Below, piece after piece: positions 6,741 through 14,288 of a stretch of DNA of 18,155 nucleotides. The position numbers and the translations under genes were made by a program. The stretch spans positions 1 through 18,155 of the forward strand of contig CAJUAC010000059.1 of NCBI GenBank assembly GCA_910583885.1. The letters are read 5' to 3'. This stretch comes from an uncultured Oscillospiraceae bacterium. Lineage in GTDB: Bacteria > Bacillota > Clostridia > Oscillospirales > Oscillospiraceae. Numbering within the stretch: the stretch's first letter is position 1; the number at the start of each line of letters is the position of its first letter. Below the pieces are notes generated by a model. The model saw nothing but the letters and a program-made list of their open reading frames with translations, was not told the origin of the DNA and searched no databases.

Positions 6741-7924
6741 TTGCGCCGCTCCTTTGCCAGAAGTGCCCGGAAATAGGCTAAGCCGGGCAGGATATCGCCC
6801 CATTCAAACAGGCCATCCCGGACCGTGGGGTTGACCAGATCCGCGAAGGCCCCCAGGGCCCTCCCCGGCTTTCCCTGCCGGAGGTAGCCCGCCGCGGCCA
6901 TCAGGTCCGAGGCGGCGAAGATCATCTTTTTCCGCTGGGGTATAGGCGTCTCAGGCAGCGGCGCGGGGTTGTCCGGATTCCCGGCGTTCCACGCCAGGGC
7001 GCACCACAGCAGTGGGATGCCGCTCCCCGTTGCCCGGGACAGGGGGAATGTACCCCAGACCCGGGGGTTTATCTCCAGCAGGCGGGGCGTCCCCGCCCCG
7101 TCCTCTTTAAACTCAAACATGGCAAGGCCCGTGTAGCCTGTATGTCCCACCATACGCGCCGCATACTCCTGCAATACCGGCGCCTCCACGCTGGCGCAGC
7201 AGGAGGAGGGGCCCCCGGAGATAGGGTACTCCCGCAGTCGGCGGTGACAGATGGCGGCGAGGATTTGCCCGTCCTGGGCCAGCACGGAGCATCCCAGCGC
7301 CCCGCCGGGCAGGTACGCCTGAACCACCGGAGGTTCCCCGGCCAGCTGGGAGAAGCGGGTGCAGGCGGCCTCCGCCTCCGCCTCCGTCCTGGCGATGATA
7401 TAGCGGTCCGCCGCTGTGAGCCCCAGATTTTCCCCGCACACAGGCTTGACCACGCAGGGCAGGGGACTGCGCCGGAGGAAGTCCGGCAGGGATTCCCTCT
7501 CCCGGCGGCCCTCCGGCACGGGGATGCCCAGAGAGGAGGCCAGGGCGGCAACCTGCTCCTTGCTGTTAAACAGCGCCAGCTGGCCGGGGGTGGGGAGGCA
7601 CAGGCCGCAGGATTGCGCGAACCGCTCCCGGTTCTCAGATACCAGGGCCAGGGTGGATGCCCCCACCGGCAGCAGGGCTGGGCGGCACTCATGCCCCAGG
7701 CAGATCTCCTGGCACAGATCCAGCAGGGCATCCAGATACCCATCGCCGTCCGGCAGCCAGACATGGCGGCTGGTGTGGCGGGACAGGGCCCCCAGGGCGG
7801 GGGAGGACCGATTGGACCGGCAGCGTTCCCGCTCACAGGTGACAACCTCCACCCCCGCCTGGGATAAGTCCCGGATCAGGGCCAGGGACATGCGGTAGTG
7901 GACATCGGTGACAATAGCGACCAT
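6737..7924 (-). CDS. ATP-grasp ligase (predicted carboligase family)
   Basis: 395-aa ATP-grasp enzyme, likely to join a carboxylate to an amine or thiol with ATP. The N-terminal ~110 residues form the pre-ATP-grasp domain (MVAIVTDVHYRMSLALIRDL). Next come VVKPVCGENLG with the ATP-binding K160, the adenine-pocket stretch VVQAYLPGGALG, REYPISGGPSS, and the metal-binding LLEINPRVWGT with E284 and N286. The REYP-SGGPS segment resembles the predicted ATP-dependent carboligases of COG3919 as I remember them. ATG at 7924 was preferred to 7942 because GAAGGAGG lies 5-6 nt upstream. It is the first gene after the promoter at 7973-8001 and overlaps the PHP gene by 4 bp. No membrane segment or signal peptide is seen. 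The substrate is unknown; a peptide- or wall-precursor role is only suggested by the deacetylase two genes downstream. Confidence 0.88.
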   Translation of the reverse strand: MVAIVTDVHYRMSLALIRDLSQAGVEVVTCERERCRSNRSSPALGALSRHTSRHVWLPDGDGYLDALLDLCQEICLGHECRPALLPVGASTLALVSENRERFAQSCGLCLPTPGQLALFNSKEQVAALASSLGIPVPEGRRERESLPDFLRRSPLPCVVKPVCGENLGLTAADRYIIARTEAEAEAACTRFSQLAGEPPVVQAYLPGGALGCSVLAQDGQILAAICHRRLREYPISGGPSSCCASVEAPVLQEYAARMVGHTGYTGLAMFEFKEDGAGTPRLLEINPRVWGTFPLSRATGSGIPLLWCALAWNAGNPDNPAPLPETPIPQRKKMIFAASDLMAAAGYLRQGKPGRALGAFADLVNPTVRDGLFEWGDILPGLAYFRALLAKERRK

Positions 7925-7972
7925 GGGGCCTCCTTCGTGCATGTAAGATGAGCATTCCGCTTTCTACTGGTT

Positions 7973-8001
7973 AGTATACTACAAATCCCCCAAAAGGACA
8001 A
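7973..8001 (-). promoter_or_regulatory. Predicted sigma-A promoter of the ATP-grasp/PHP/deacetylase/tsaEB/upp operon
   Basis: On the minus strand, TTGTCC (8001-7996) is followed by a 17-nt spacer and TATACT (7978-7973), matching the consensus at 4/6 and 5/6 positions. The expected start is about 7966, leaving a ~40-nt leader. It lies in the 151-bp gap after dnaE and is the only good promoter found before the six-gene minus-strand run. Confidence 0.65.
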
Positions 8002-8038
8002 GCCGCAGCAGCGGGAAATTTGGCCGGACAGAGGCAGG

Positions 8039-8074
8039 CGGACGGGGGAGAAGCGGCCGCTTCTCCCCCGTCCG
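8039..8074 (-). terminator. Perfect 36-bp palindrome downstream of dnaE, probable terminator
   Basis: Positions 8039-8056 are exactly complementary to 8057-8074, giving an 18-bp inverted repeat centred on GCGGCCGC. It begins 2 bp after the dnaE stop. There is no U-tract on either strand, so it is either a non-canonical terminator or a 3'-end stabiliser. It is placed to insulate dnaE from the next operon. Confidence 0.65.
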
Positions 8075-8075
8075 T

Positions 8076-11000
8076 CTATTGGATGACTACGTTTTCCCTT
8101 CCCAGCACCGCTACCAGCTCATCCACCAGGGATTTCCCCAGCAGGCAGGTGGTGCCCATCCGCTTGCCGGTATCGGTGAACACCAGCTTGGCCGGCGTAT
8201 TGCCAGGGAACATGCTGATGACCCGGTTGATATGCCCCAGGGCCGGGTGGTCCATGGAGGGCAGGCGGAGCCACAGGGTTTTCCCCTCCAGTACCTGGAC
8301 CTTGGCGGCCGTCCGCCCCTCCTGGGGCAGCTGCCCTCCGTCCTTGAGGGGATATACCCCGTCGCAGAGGATCTGGGGCGGCTTCTCGTCCCGGACGGAC
8401 AGCTTCCCGCGCACCAGTACTGCGCTGCCCTCGGCCAGCTGCTTGCCGAATTTCTCCAGCGTCCGGCTGAAGCAAAGCAGCTCGATGGAGGCGGTGTCGT
8501 CCTCCACCGTGGCATAGGCCATGAGGGAATTGCTGCGGGTGGTACGGGTCCGGTAGGCGGTGACGATGCCTGCCACGGCAATCGCCTGCTCGTCCTGATA
8601 GAGGACCGGCCCGCCCTCCTGGGAGAAATCATCGTGGATGGAACCGATGGACACCGCACCAGCGGCCTTTGCCGCCTCGCGGTAGGCATTCATAGGGTGG
8701 CCGGAGAGGTAGAGTCCCGTGACCTCCCGCTCCTGGCGCATCCGCTCCTCCAGGGAGAATTCCGGCAGGTTGGGCAGGGCGACCTCAACCTTTTTCTCCG
8801 CCACAGCGGCGGACATGCCAAAAAAGTCCAGCTGCCCGTCCACATTCTGGCGGCGGCTGCCGCCGATGGAGTCCAACAGCTTTTCACTGACCGCCACCAG
8901 CTGGCTGCGCCGGGCGCCCAGGCTGTCAAAGGCCCCGGCCCGGATCAGGTTCTCCACCGCCCGTTTATTCATGTCGTTGCCGTACATCCGCTCACAGAAG
9001 TCCTGGAAGGTGGTGAAGGGGCCGCCATGCTCCCGCTCCCGGACCAGGCCCTGGATGAAGCCGCGGCCAATATTCTTGATGGCCGCCAGGCCGAAGCGGA
9101 TGCCGCCTTCCTCCACGGTGAAGCCGTCCAAGGAGCAGTTCACGTCCGGCGGCAGCAGGGTGATACCCATATCCCGGCACTCGTTGATGTATCCGGCTAC
9201 CTTCTCCGTCCAGTCCAGGATGCTGGTCAGCAGGGCTGCCATGTACTCCTTGGGGTGGTGGAGCTTGAACCAAGCGGTCTGGTAGGCCACTACGGCGTAG
9301 CACACCGCGTGGGCCTTGTTAAAGGCATAGTTGGCGAAGTCATAGATTTCGTTGTAGATCGCCTCGGCGATGTCCTCGGGGATGCCGTTGGCCACGCACC
9401 CGGCGATATTCCGCGCCGGATCCCCCCGCAGGAAAGCCCCCCGCTCCTTTTCGATGTCCTTCACCTTTTTCTTGCTCATGGCCCGGCGCACCATGTCCGC
9501 CTGGCCCAGGGAGTACCCCGCCAGGCGGCGGAAGATCTCAATGACCTGCTCCTGATAGACAATGCAGCCGTAGGTGATGGACAAAATCGGCTCCAGCGCC
9601 GGATGCTTGTAGGCGATCAGGGATGGGTCGTGCTTGCAGGCGATGAAACGGGGGATAGCGTCCATGGGCCCCGGCCGGTACAGGGCTACGATAGCCGTCA
9701 GATCCTCGATGGACTGGGGCTTGAGGCCCACGCACACCCCGGTCATGCCGGCGGACTCCATCTGGAACACGCCGCTGGTCTTCCCTTGGGTGAGCATGTC
9801 GTACACCCCCTGGTCGTCCTCCGGGATGTCCGACAGCCGGAAATCCGGCTCCCGCCGCTGGACCATCGCCACCGCGTCCTCCAGCACTGTCAGGTTGCGC
9901 AGGCCCAAAAAGTCCATTTTCAGCAGGCCCAGCTCCTCCAGCGTCACCATGGTATACTGGCAGACGACCGTGTCGTCATTCTTTGCCAGGGGTACATAGG
10001 TCAGTACGGGGGCCTTGGTGATGACCACACCGGCGGCGTGGGTGGAGGCGTGGCGGGGGATGCCCTCCAGGGCCTTGGCGGTCTCGATGAGCTTCTGGAT
10101 CCGGGGGTCCTGGTCATACATGTCCTTGAGGGGCTTGCTCAGGCGCAGGGCGTCGGAGATGGTGAGGTGCTGGTTGTTGGGGCCGCTGGGCACCTGCTTG
10201 GCTACCGTGTCCACCTCGGCATAGGACATATTCAGCACCCGGCCCACGTCCCGGATGGCGTTGCGGGCGGCCATGGTACCAAAGGTGACGATCTGGGCCA
10301 CATGGTCCGAACCGTACTTCCGGCGGACGTAATCCACCACCTCGTCCCGGCGGGTGTAGCCGAAGTCCATGTCGATATCCGGCATGGATACCCGCTCCGG
10401 GTTCAAGAACCGCTCAAAGTACAGGCTGTACTTCATAGGGTCGATATCCGTGATGTGCAGGCAGTAGGAGACCATGCTCCCGGCGGCGGAGCCGCGCCCC
10501 GGCCCCACAGGGATGCCCTGGCTGCGGGCGAAGCGGACGAAATCGGAGACAATCAGGAAGTAGTCGGTAAAGCCCATCTTCTCGATCATATCCAGCTCGT
10601 AGTCCAGCTGCTGGCGGTACTCCGGGTGCGCGCCCCGGTACTTCTCCGCAAACCCATCCTCGCACAGCCGCCGGATATAGTTCTGGGGGGTCTCCCCCTC
10701 CGGGACCTGGAAGGAGGGCAGGTGGTACTTGCCGAAGGTGAACTCCAGGTTGCACAGCCCGGCGATGCGCTCTGTGTTGGCAAGGGCTTCCGGGTACTGG
10801 CCGAAGAGCTGTTCCATCTCCTCGGTGGAGCGGACGTAGAAATTCTGGGGCTCATAGCGCATCCGCTTCTCGTCCTCCACCAGCTTGCCGGTCTGGATGC
10901 ACAGCAGCACGTCATGGCTCTCCGCGTCCTCCGGGGCCAGGTAGTGGCAGTCGTTGGTGCAGACCAGGGGGATGCCCGTCTTCTGATGGAGGCGCAGCAG

Positions 11001-11570
11001 GCCCTGGTTGACCACCGCCTGGTTGCGGATGCCGTGGTCCTGGAGCTCCAGATAGAACCCGTCCTCCCCAAAGATGTCCCGCATCTCCAGGGCGAAAGTT
11101 TGGGCGCCCTCGTAGTCCCCGTTGACCAGCCGCTTGGGGATTTCCCCGGCCAGGCACGCGGACAGGGCGATCAACCCCTTGCTGTGGGCGCGCAGAAGGG
11201 CCATGTCAATGCGTGGCTTGATGTAGAACCCCTCCACGAACCCCATGCTGACCAGGTAGCTGAGGTTCCGGTAGCCCTCATCGTCCCGGCAAAGCAGCAC
11301 CAGATGGCGGCTCTCCGCGTCCAGCTCATGGACCTTGTCGAACCGGGTCCGGCCGGGGGGCGTGACATAGACCTCACAGCCGATAATGGGCTTGATCCCC
11401 TCCTTTTTGCAGGCCCGGTAGAAGTCGATGGCGCCGTACATGACGCCGTGGTCCGTCACCGCCACGGCGGTCTGCCCCAGCTCCTTGACCCGTCTGGCCA
11501 GGCCGTCAATCCGGCAGAAGCCGTCCAGCAGGCTGTACTCTGTGTGGACATGGAGATGAACAAATGACAT
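8076..11570 (-). CDS. dnaE: DNA polymerase III subunit alpha
   Basis: Replicative or lesion-tolerant C-family DNA polymerase, 1164 aa, full length for the DnaE class. The N-terminal PHP domain (~1-270) reads HLHVHTEYSLLDG with H7 and H9, TDHG, GCEVY, and a late DCHYL. The polymerase core has GPGRGSAAGS and the catalytic PDIDMDF (D398, D400, D402), with the distal catalytic aspartate in KMDFLGL (D553). A tandem helix-hairpin-helix region follows, then an OB fold (VAGIVTAYRTRTTRSN...), and a ~100-aa C-terminal tail. The start is supported by GGGAGG ~7 nt upstream. It is the third gene after whiA and the C_GCAxxG_C_C gene, 12 bp from the latter. Low-GC-branch bacteria usually also carry PolC as the main replicase, so DnaE here may be the primer-extending or sole replicase; this window does not decide it. 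Confidence 0.98.
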   Translation of the reverse strand: MSFVHLHVHTEYSLLDGFCRIDGLARRVKELGQTAVAVTDHGVMYGAIDFYRACKKEGIKPIIGCEVYVTPPGRTRFDKVHELDAESRHLVLLCRDDEGYRNLSYLVSMGFVEGFYIKPRIDMALLRAHSKGLIALSACLAGEIPKRLVNGDYEGAQTFALEMRDIFGEDGFYLELQDHGIRNQAVVNQGLLRLHQKTGIPLVCTNDCHYLAPEDAESHDVLLCIQTGKLVEDEKRMRYEPQNFYVRSTEEMEQLFGQYPEALANTERIAGLCNLEFTFGKYHLPSFQVPEGETPQNYIRRLCEDGFAEKYRGAHPEYRQQLDYELDMIEKMGFTDYFLIVSDFVRFARSQGIPVGPGRGSAAGSMVSYCLHITDIDPMKYSLYFERFLNPERVSMPDIDMDFGYTRRDEVVDYVRRKYGSDHVAQIVTFGTMAARNAIRDVGRVLNMSYAEVDTVAKQVPSGPNNQHLTISDALRLSKPLKDMYDQDPRIQKLIETAKALEGIPRHASTHAAGVVITKAPVLTYVPLAKNDDTVVCQYTMVTLEELGLLKMDFLGLRNLTVLEDAVAMVQRREPDFRLSDIPEDDQGVYDMLTQGKTSGVFQMESAGMTGVCVGLKPQSIEDLTAIVALYRPGPMDAIPRFIACKHDPSLIAYKHPALEPILSITYGCIVYQEQVIEIFRRLAGYSLGQADMVRRAMSKKKVKDIEKERGAFLRGDPARNIAGCVANGIPEDIAEAIYNEIYDFANYAFNKAHAVCYAVVAYQTAWFKLHHPKEYMAALLTSILDWTEKVAGYINECRDMGITLLPPDVNCSLDGFTVEEGGIRFGLAAIKNIGRGFIQGLVREREHGGPFTTFQDFCERMYGNDMNKRAVENLIRAGAFDSLGARRSQLVAVSEKLLDSIGGSRRQNVDGQLDFFGMSAAVAEKKVEVALPNLPEFSLEERMRQEREVTGLYLSGHPMNAYREAAKAAGAVSIGSIHDDFSQEGGPVLYQDEQAIAVAGIVTAYRTRTTRSNSLMAYATVEDDTASIELLCFSRTLEKFGKQLAEGSAVLVRGKLSVRDEKPPQILCDGVYPLKDGGQLPQEGRTAAKVQVLEGKTLWLRLPSMDHPALGHINRVISMFPGNTPAKLVFTDTGKRMGTTCLLGKSLVDELVAVLGRENVVIQ

Positions 11571-11582
11571 AACCGCCTCCCT

Positions 11583-12026
11583 TTACTCTTCTGCCAGCAT
11601 TTCCTCCAGCAGCTCCACTGCGCTGACAATATAGATGTCGCAGGACTTGGTGATTCCCAGCTGTACGGCCAGGGGGCTCGCCTCGGGCGGGGTGGGGAGG
11701 TCCCGGATTTCCCGGCAGCACATGGCGGGGAACCGCTCCAGAAACCGCTTCTGAAACGCCATCACCTTCTTGGACACAAAGGACTTTGCCTTCATGTCCC
11801 TGGGGTCGTCGTGGGGCCAGCGGGCCCCCAGTACAATGGCCGCGCCGCTGATTGCGCCGCAGATTTCTCCGGCGCGGAAGCCCCCGCCGAAGGCCCCCGT
11901 CAGGGCGGCGATCTGCTCCAACGGCAGCCCGATCACATCGGAAAATGCGCAGGCCACCGCCTGGGCGCAGTTGTAGCCCGTCCGGTGGTAGTCCCAGGCC
12001 AGCTGGGCCCGTTCAATTGTCTCCAT
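11583..12026 (-). CDS. C_GCAxxG_C_C family putative redox protein
   Basis: 147-aa protein. The spaced cysteines match the C_GCAxxG_C_C family: the first Cys in YNCAQAV, then GAFGGGFRAGEICGAISGA with the CGAxxG signature, MCCREI, and a last Cys in TKSCDIY. Members are thought to bind a metal or act in redox chemistry, but no enzyme activity is established. No signal peptide is seen, so a cytoplasmic site is likely. It lies 21 bp after whiA and 12 bp before dnaE, an unusual place for it, and is presumably cotranscribed with both. The start at 12026 follows AAGGGAG on the minus strand. Confidence 0.88.
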   Translation of the reverse strand: METIERAQLAWDYHRTGYNCAQAVACAFSDVIGLPLEQIAALTGAFGGGFRAGEICGAISGAAIVLGARWPHDDPRDMKAKSFVSKKVMAFQKRFLERFPAMCCREIRDLPTPPEASPLAVQLGITKSCDIYIVSAVELLEEMLAEE

Positions 12027-12047
12027 AGAAATGACTCCCTTCTCAGA

Positions 12048-12941
12048 TCATGCCCTGCTCAGCTCCACCAGCTTGCGCAGGCGGTGGTTGAGACAGCTTT
12101 TTGTGATGGGCGGCTCAAACTCCTCCGCCAGTTGGGAGAGGGTCAGCTCCGGGTAGGTCTCCCGCAGGATAATGGTCTCCTTCAGCTGGGCGCTGAGGGA
12201 CTCCACCCGGTCCAGCGCATACAGCCTCCGGATGGCCTCCAGCTGCTCCTGAGCGGCGTCCACCGCCTTGTCCAGGTTGGCAGCCTCGCAGTTGACGCGG
12301 CGGTTGACGCCGTTGCGCAGCTCCTTTTCCGCCCGGGTATTCATCAGCTCCATAGCGGAGAGGGGAGCGCCCATGATCGCCAGCAGCTCCTCGATCTGGC
12401 TGGCGCTCTTGAAATAGGTTACTTGGCACCCGCCCCGGGCGGCCTGCTTGGGCAGGCGGCCCATATCGGCCAGCAGGGCCAGCAGCTCCCGGCTGGCCTG
12501 GATGTGGCTGGTCGCCAGCTCCAGGTGGTAGCGTTTGGCGGGTTCAGTGATGCTCCCGCCGGACAGGAACGCGCCCCGCAGGAAGGCGGAGCGGCAGCAG
12601 CTCTCCTCCAGCAGGCCGAAATTGATGTGCAGTACCGGGCTCTGCCGGGAATCGAAGCCAAAGGCGTCAATGATCTGCCCGATCTTCCCGGCGTCTGTGA
12701 GCTGGAAGATGTGTTTCTGCTCCCCCTGGCCGGGCAGGCGGTCGAAGGACAGGCCGAAAGCGCAGGCCAGCAGCGCGGGCAGGCGGCTGGCGAAGTCCGC
12801 GCTTTCGGTGATGATCCGGACCTCCTGGGGGGTAAAGGTGTTACAGTAGAGCAGGGCGCCGTAGGCCTCCGCCCGGGCGCAGCAGGGCCGGTCCAGTTCC
12901 GCCCGGCACAGCTCCGATTTCACGCTGCTGGAGAAGGACAT
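12048..12941 (-). CDS. whiA: DNA-binding protein WhiA
   Basis: 297 aa. The N-terminal MSFSSSVKSELCRAE is the family hallmark. It is followed by two degenerate LAGLIDADG-homing-endonuclease-like halves, including FLRGAFLSGGSIT near residues 118-130 and the TYFKSASQIEELL segment. A C-terminal helix-turn-helix lies near 250-295 (ELTLSQLAEEF...LNHRLRKL). WhiA regulates sporulation septation in actinomycetes and influences division and chromosome organisation in Firmicutes. The start is supported by AGGAGG ~9 nt upstream. In many Firmicutes whiA follows rapZ and yvcK; here those are absent and a 276-bp hairpin-rich gap separates it from the aminopeptidase gene. Cotranscription with the redox gene and dnaE is likely from spacing. 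Confidence 0.96.
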   Translation of the reverse strand: MSFSSSVKSELCRAELDRPCCARAEAYGALLYCNTFTPQEVRIITESADFASRLPALLACAFGLSFDRLPGQGEQKHIFQLTDAGKIGQIIDAFGFDSRQSPVLHINFGLLEESCCRSAFLRGAFLSGGSITEPAKRYHLELATSHIQASRELLALLADMGRLPKQAARGGCQVTYFKSASQIEELLAIMGAPLSAMELMNTRAEKELRNGVNRRVNCEAANLDKAVDAAQEQLEAIRRLYALDRVESLSAQLKETIILRETYPELTLSQLAEEFEPPITKSCLNHRLRKLVELSRA

Positions 12942-12973
12942 GCCCTCGCCTCCTCGACATTTGTGTGGGAATC

Positions 12974-13011
12974 ATCCTTTTTCTTGCAAGAAAAAGGATC
13001 AAAAAAAGCGC
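12974..13011 (+). repeat. Palindromic repeat, copy B (upstream of whiA)
   Basis: The 26-nt core at 12974-12999 is a perfect palindrome (ATCCTTTTTCTTG and its complement). It is followed on the plus strand by CAAAAAAAGCGCT. Copy A at 3428-3465 on the minus strand matches the core at 23 of 26 positions and shares the GGATCAAAAA flank, so the two are related beyond the palindrome itself. Confidence 0.65.
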
Positions 13012-13173
13012 TTGCGCAAGGCATCCGCCTTGCTTATCAAAAATCTGTTATCAACGGAGAGCACTCCCCCTACGCGGCAGTAGAAGAATCCGCCAGGCAA
13101 AGCTGGTTCACCGCCATCTGGCAGGGGAGCGCGGCGGGGTGGTTCCGTTGCCGCTGTTGGCAAAGGAACCGGG

Positions 13174-13199
13174 GGTCCGGGGCGCGGAGCCCCGGGACC
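13174..13199 (-). terminator. Probable 3'-end hairpin of the M24 aminopeptidase gene
   Basis: GGTCCGGGGC (13174-13183) pairs with GCCCCGGGACC (13189-13199), with one bulged G and a GCGGA loop. It lies 19 bp downstream of the aminopeptidase stop. The stem is very GC-rich but no U-tract follows, so terminator function is only likely. Confidence 0.45.
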
Positions 13200-13217
13200 T
13201 CCGGATGAGCAGGTATG

Positions 13218-14288
13218 TTAGAGCACCAGCAGCTCCTTGGGGGCCTTCATGATATCCGTGCAGCCACCCTCCTGGAGGATCACTACATCCTCAATCCGCA
13301 CGCCGAAGCGGCCGGGCAGATAGATGCCGGGCTCGGCGGAGATAACCGCACCTGCGGGCAGGGGGACAGAGGCGGTCTGGCCCGCGCCGGGGTTCTCATG
13401 GACCTCGATGCCCAGGCCATGTCCGAAGCCGTGCCCGAAGTATTCGCCATAGCCCGCATCAGAGATGACCTTGGCGGCAGCAGCGTGGATGTCCTTGCCC
13501 ATAACGCCGGCCTTGGCGGCGGCAATGCCCGCCTGCTGGGCGGCCAGGACGGTGTGGTAGACCTTATCCATCTCCTCGGTGGCATGGCCGATAGCCACGG
13601 TGCGGGTCATGTCGGAGCAGTAGCCGCCCACCATAGCACCAAAGTCCATGGTGAGGAAGTCGCCATCCTCCAGAGCCTTGCTGCTGGGCTTGCCGTGGGG
13701 CATACTGCTGTTGATGCCGCTGACGACAATGGGTTCAAAGGAGGGCTTTTCCGAGCCGTGGAGCAGCATCCGGTACTGGAGGAAAGCAGAGACCTCCTGC
13801 TCTGTCCGTCCAATCTTGATAAACTCCAGGGCCTCCTCCAGCGCCTTCTCTGCGATGCGCTGGGCGGCGATAAGGTTTTCAATCTCGGAGGGCTCCTTGA
13901 CTGCGCGCAGCTCCTCTAAAAGCTTTGCCGCCGGGACCAGCTCCCCGCATTTCAGCTTCTCTTTCCAGGTGTTGTACTCCCCGACGGTGGCATAGGCCTC
14001 CTCGAAGCCAAGCCGCTGGATGTGGTGCTTTTCAATCACCTCGTTGGCCAGCGCGGACATAGGGGTCTCAATGGTGCTCTGACAGATCTCCGCGCCTGTG
14101 ATGGCCTTGCTGGCGGCCTCAATGTAGCGGCTGTCCGTGAAGAAATAGCTCCCGCTGCGGGTGACAATCGCCATCCCTGCGCTGGAGCGGAATTCGGCGG
14201 CGTACAGCCGGTTGGGGGCGCTCGTCACCATCATAGCGTCCAGGTTGTAGGCCTCCAGCTTCTCCGCGATCTTATGGAATCTGCTCAT
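13218..14288 (-). CDS. M24-family Xaa-Pro aminopeptidase (PepP/YqhT type)
   Basis: 356-aa cytosolic metallopeptidase predicted to release N-terminal residues ahead of proline. Residues ~1-125 are the creatinase-like N-terminal domain (RFHKIAEKLEAYNLDAMMVTS...). The rest is the pita-bread catalytic domain with all five expected metal ligands: D215 (TMDFGAM), D226 (CSDMTR), H290 (GHGFGHGLG), E319 (SAEPGIY) and E333 (RIEDVV). The length fits the short YqhT-like group rather than the ~440-aa E. coli PepP. Its start lies 17 bp inside the end of yqeG, so the pair is probably translationally coupled. AAGGAG sits 14 nt and AGGAAAT immediately upstream of the ATG, an imperfect arrangement consistent with coupling. 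In other Firmicutes a related gene often precedes efp; efp is not in this window. Confidence 0.93.
   Translation of the reverse strand: MSRFHKIAEKLEAYNLDAMMVTSAPNRLYAAEFRSSAGMAIVTRSGSYFFTDSRYIEAASKAITGAEICQSTIETPMSALANEVIEKHHIQRLGFEEAYATVGEYNTWKEKLKCGELVPAAKLLEELRAVKEPSEIENLIAAQRIAEKALEEALEFIKIGRTEQEVSAFLQYRMLLHGSEKPSFEPIVVSGINSSMPHGKPSSKALEDGDFLTMDFGAMVGGYCSDMTRTVAIGHATEEMDKVYHTVLAAQQAGIAAAKAGVMGKDIHAAAAKVISDAGYGEYFGHGFGHGLGIEVHENPGAGQTASVPLPAGAVISAEPGIYLPGRFGVRIEDVVILQEGGCTDIMKAPKELLVL

Larger units (their letters stand above)
12942..13217. other. Gene-free, hairpin-rich intergenic region
   Basis: No credible gene, and no convincing promoter for whiA, was found in these 276 bp. It contains four inverted repeats in a row: the perfect palindrome at 12974-12999; GCAAGGC/GCCTTGC at 13016-13033, overlapping the small palindrome CTTGCGCAAG; GGTTCC-TTGCC pairing with GGCAA-GGAACC at 13141-13170; and GGTCCGGGGC pairing with GCCCC-GGGACC at 13174-13199. 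The composition looks like a compound dispersed intergenic repeat plus a 3'-end hairpin for the aminopeptidase gene. Confidence 0.6.

Noticed and set aside
8079..11567. 1162-aa open frame on the plus strand opposite dnaE
   Set aside because: It mirrors dnaE almost end to end, is rich in H, G, Q, V and L from complementing GC-biased codons, has no recognisable domain and no ribosome site, and dnaE is certain. It is a high-GC antisense shadow.
13090..13140. 15-codon minus-strand reading frame (MAVNQLCLADSSTAA) in the gap before whiA
   Set aside because: It lies inside the repeat-rich region, has no clear ribosome site and no context that supports translation.
11811..13208. 465-aa plus-strand frame over whiA
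   Set aside because: It overlaps two well-supported minus-strand genes, has antisense-type composition and runs through the hairpin repeats.
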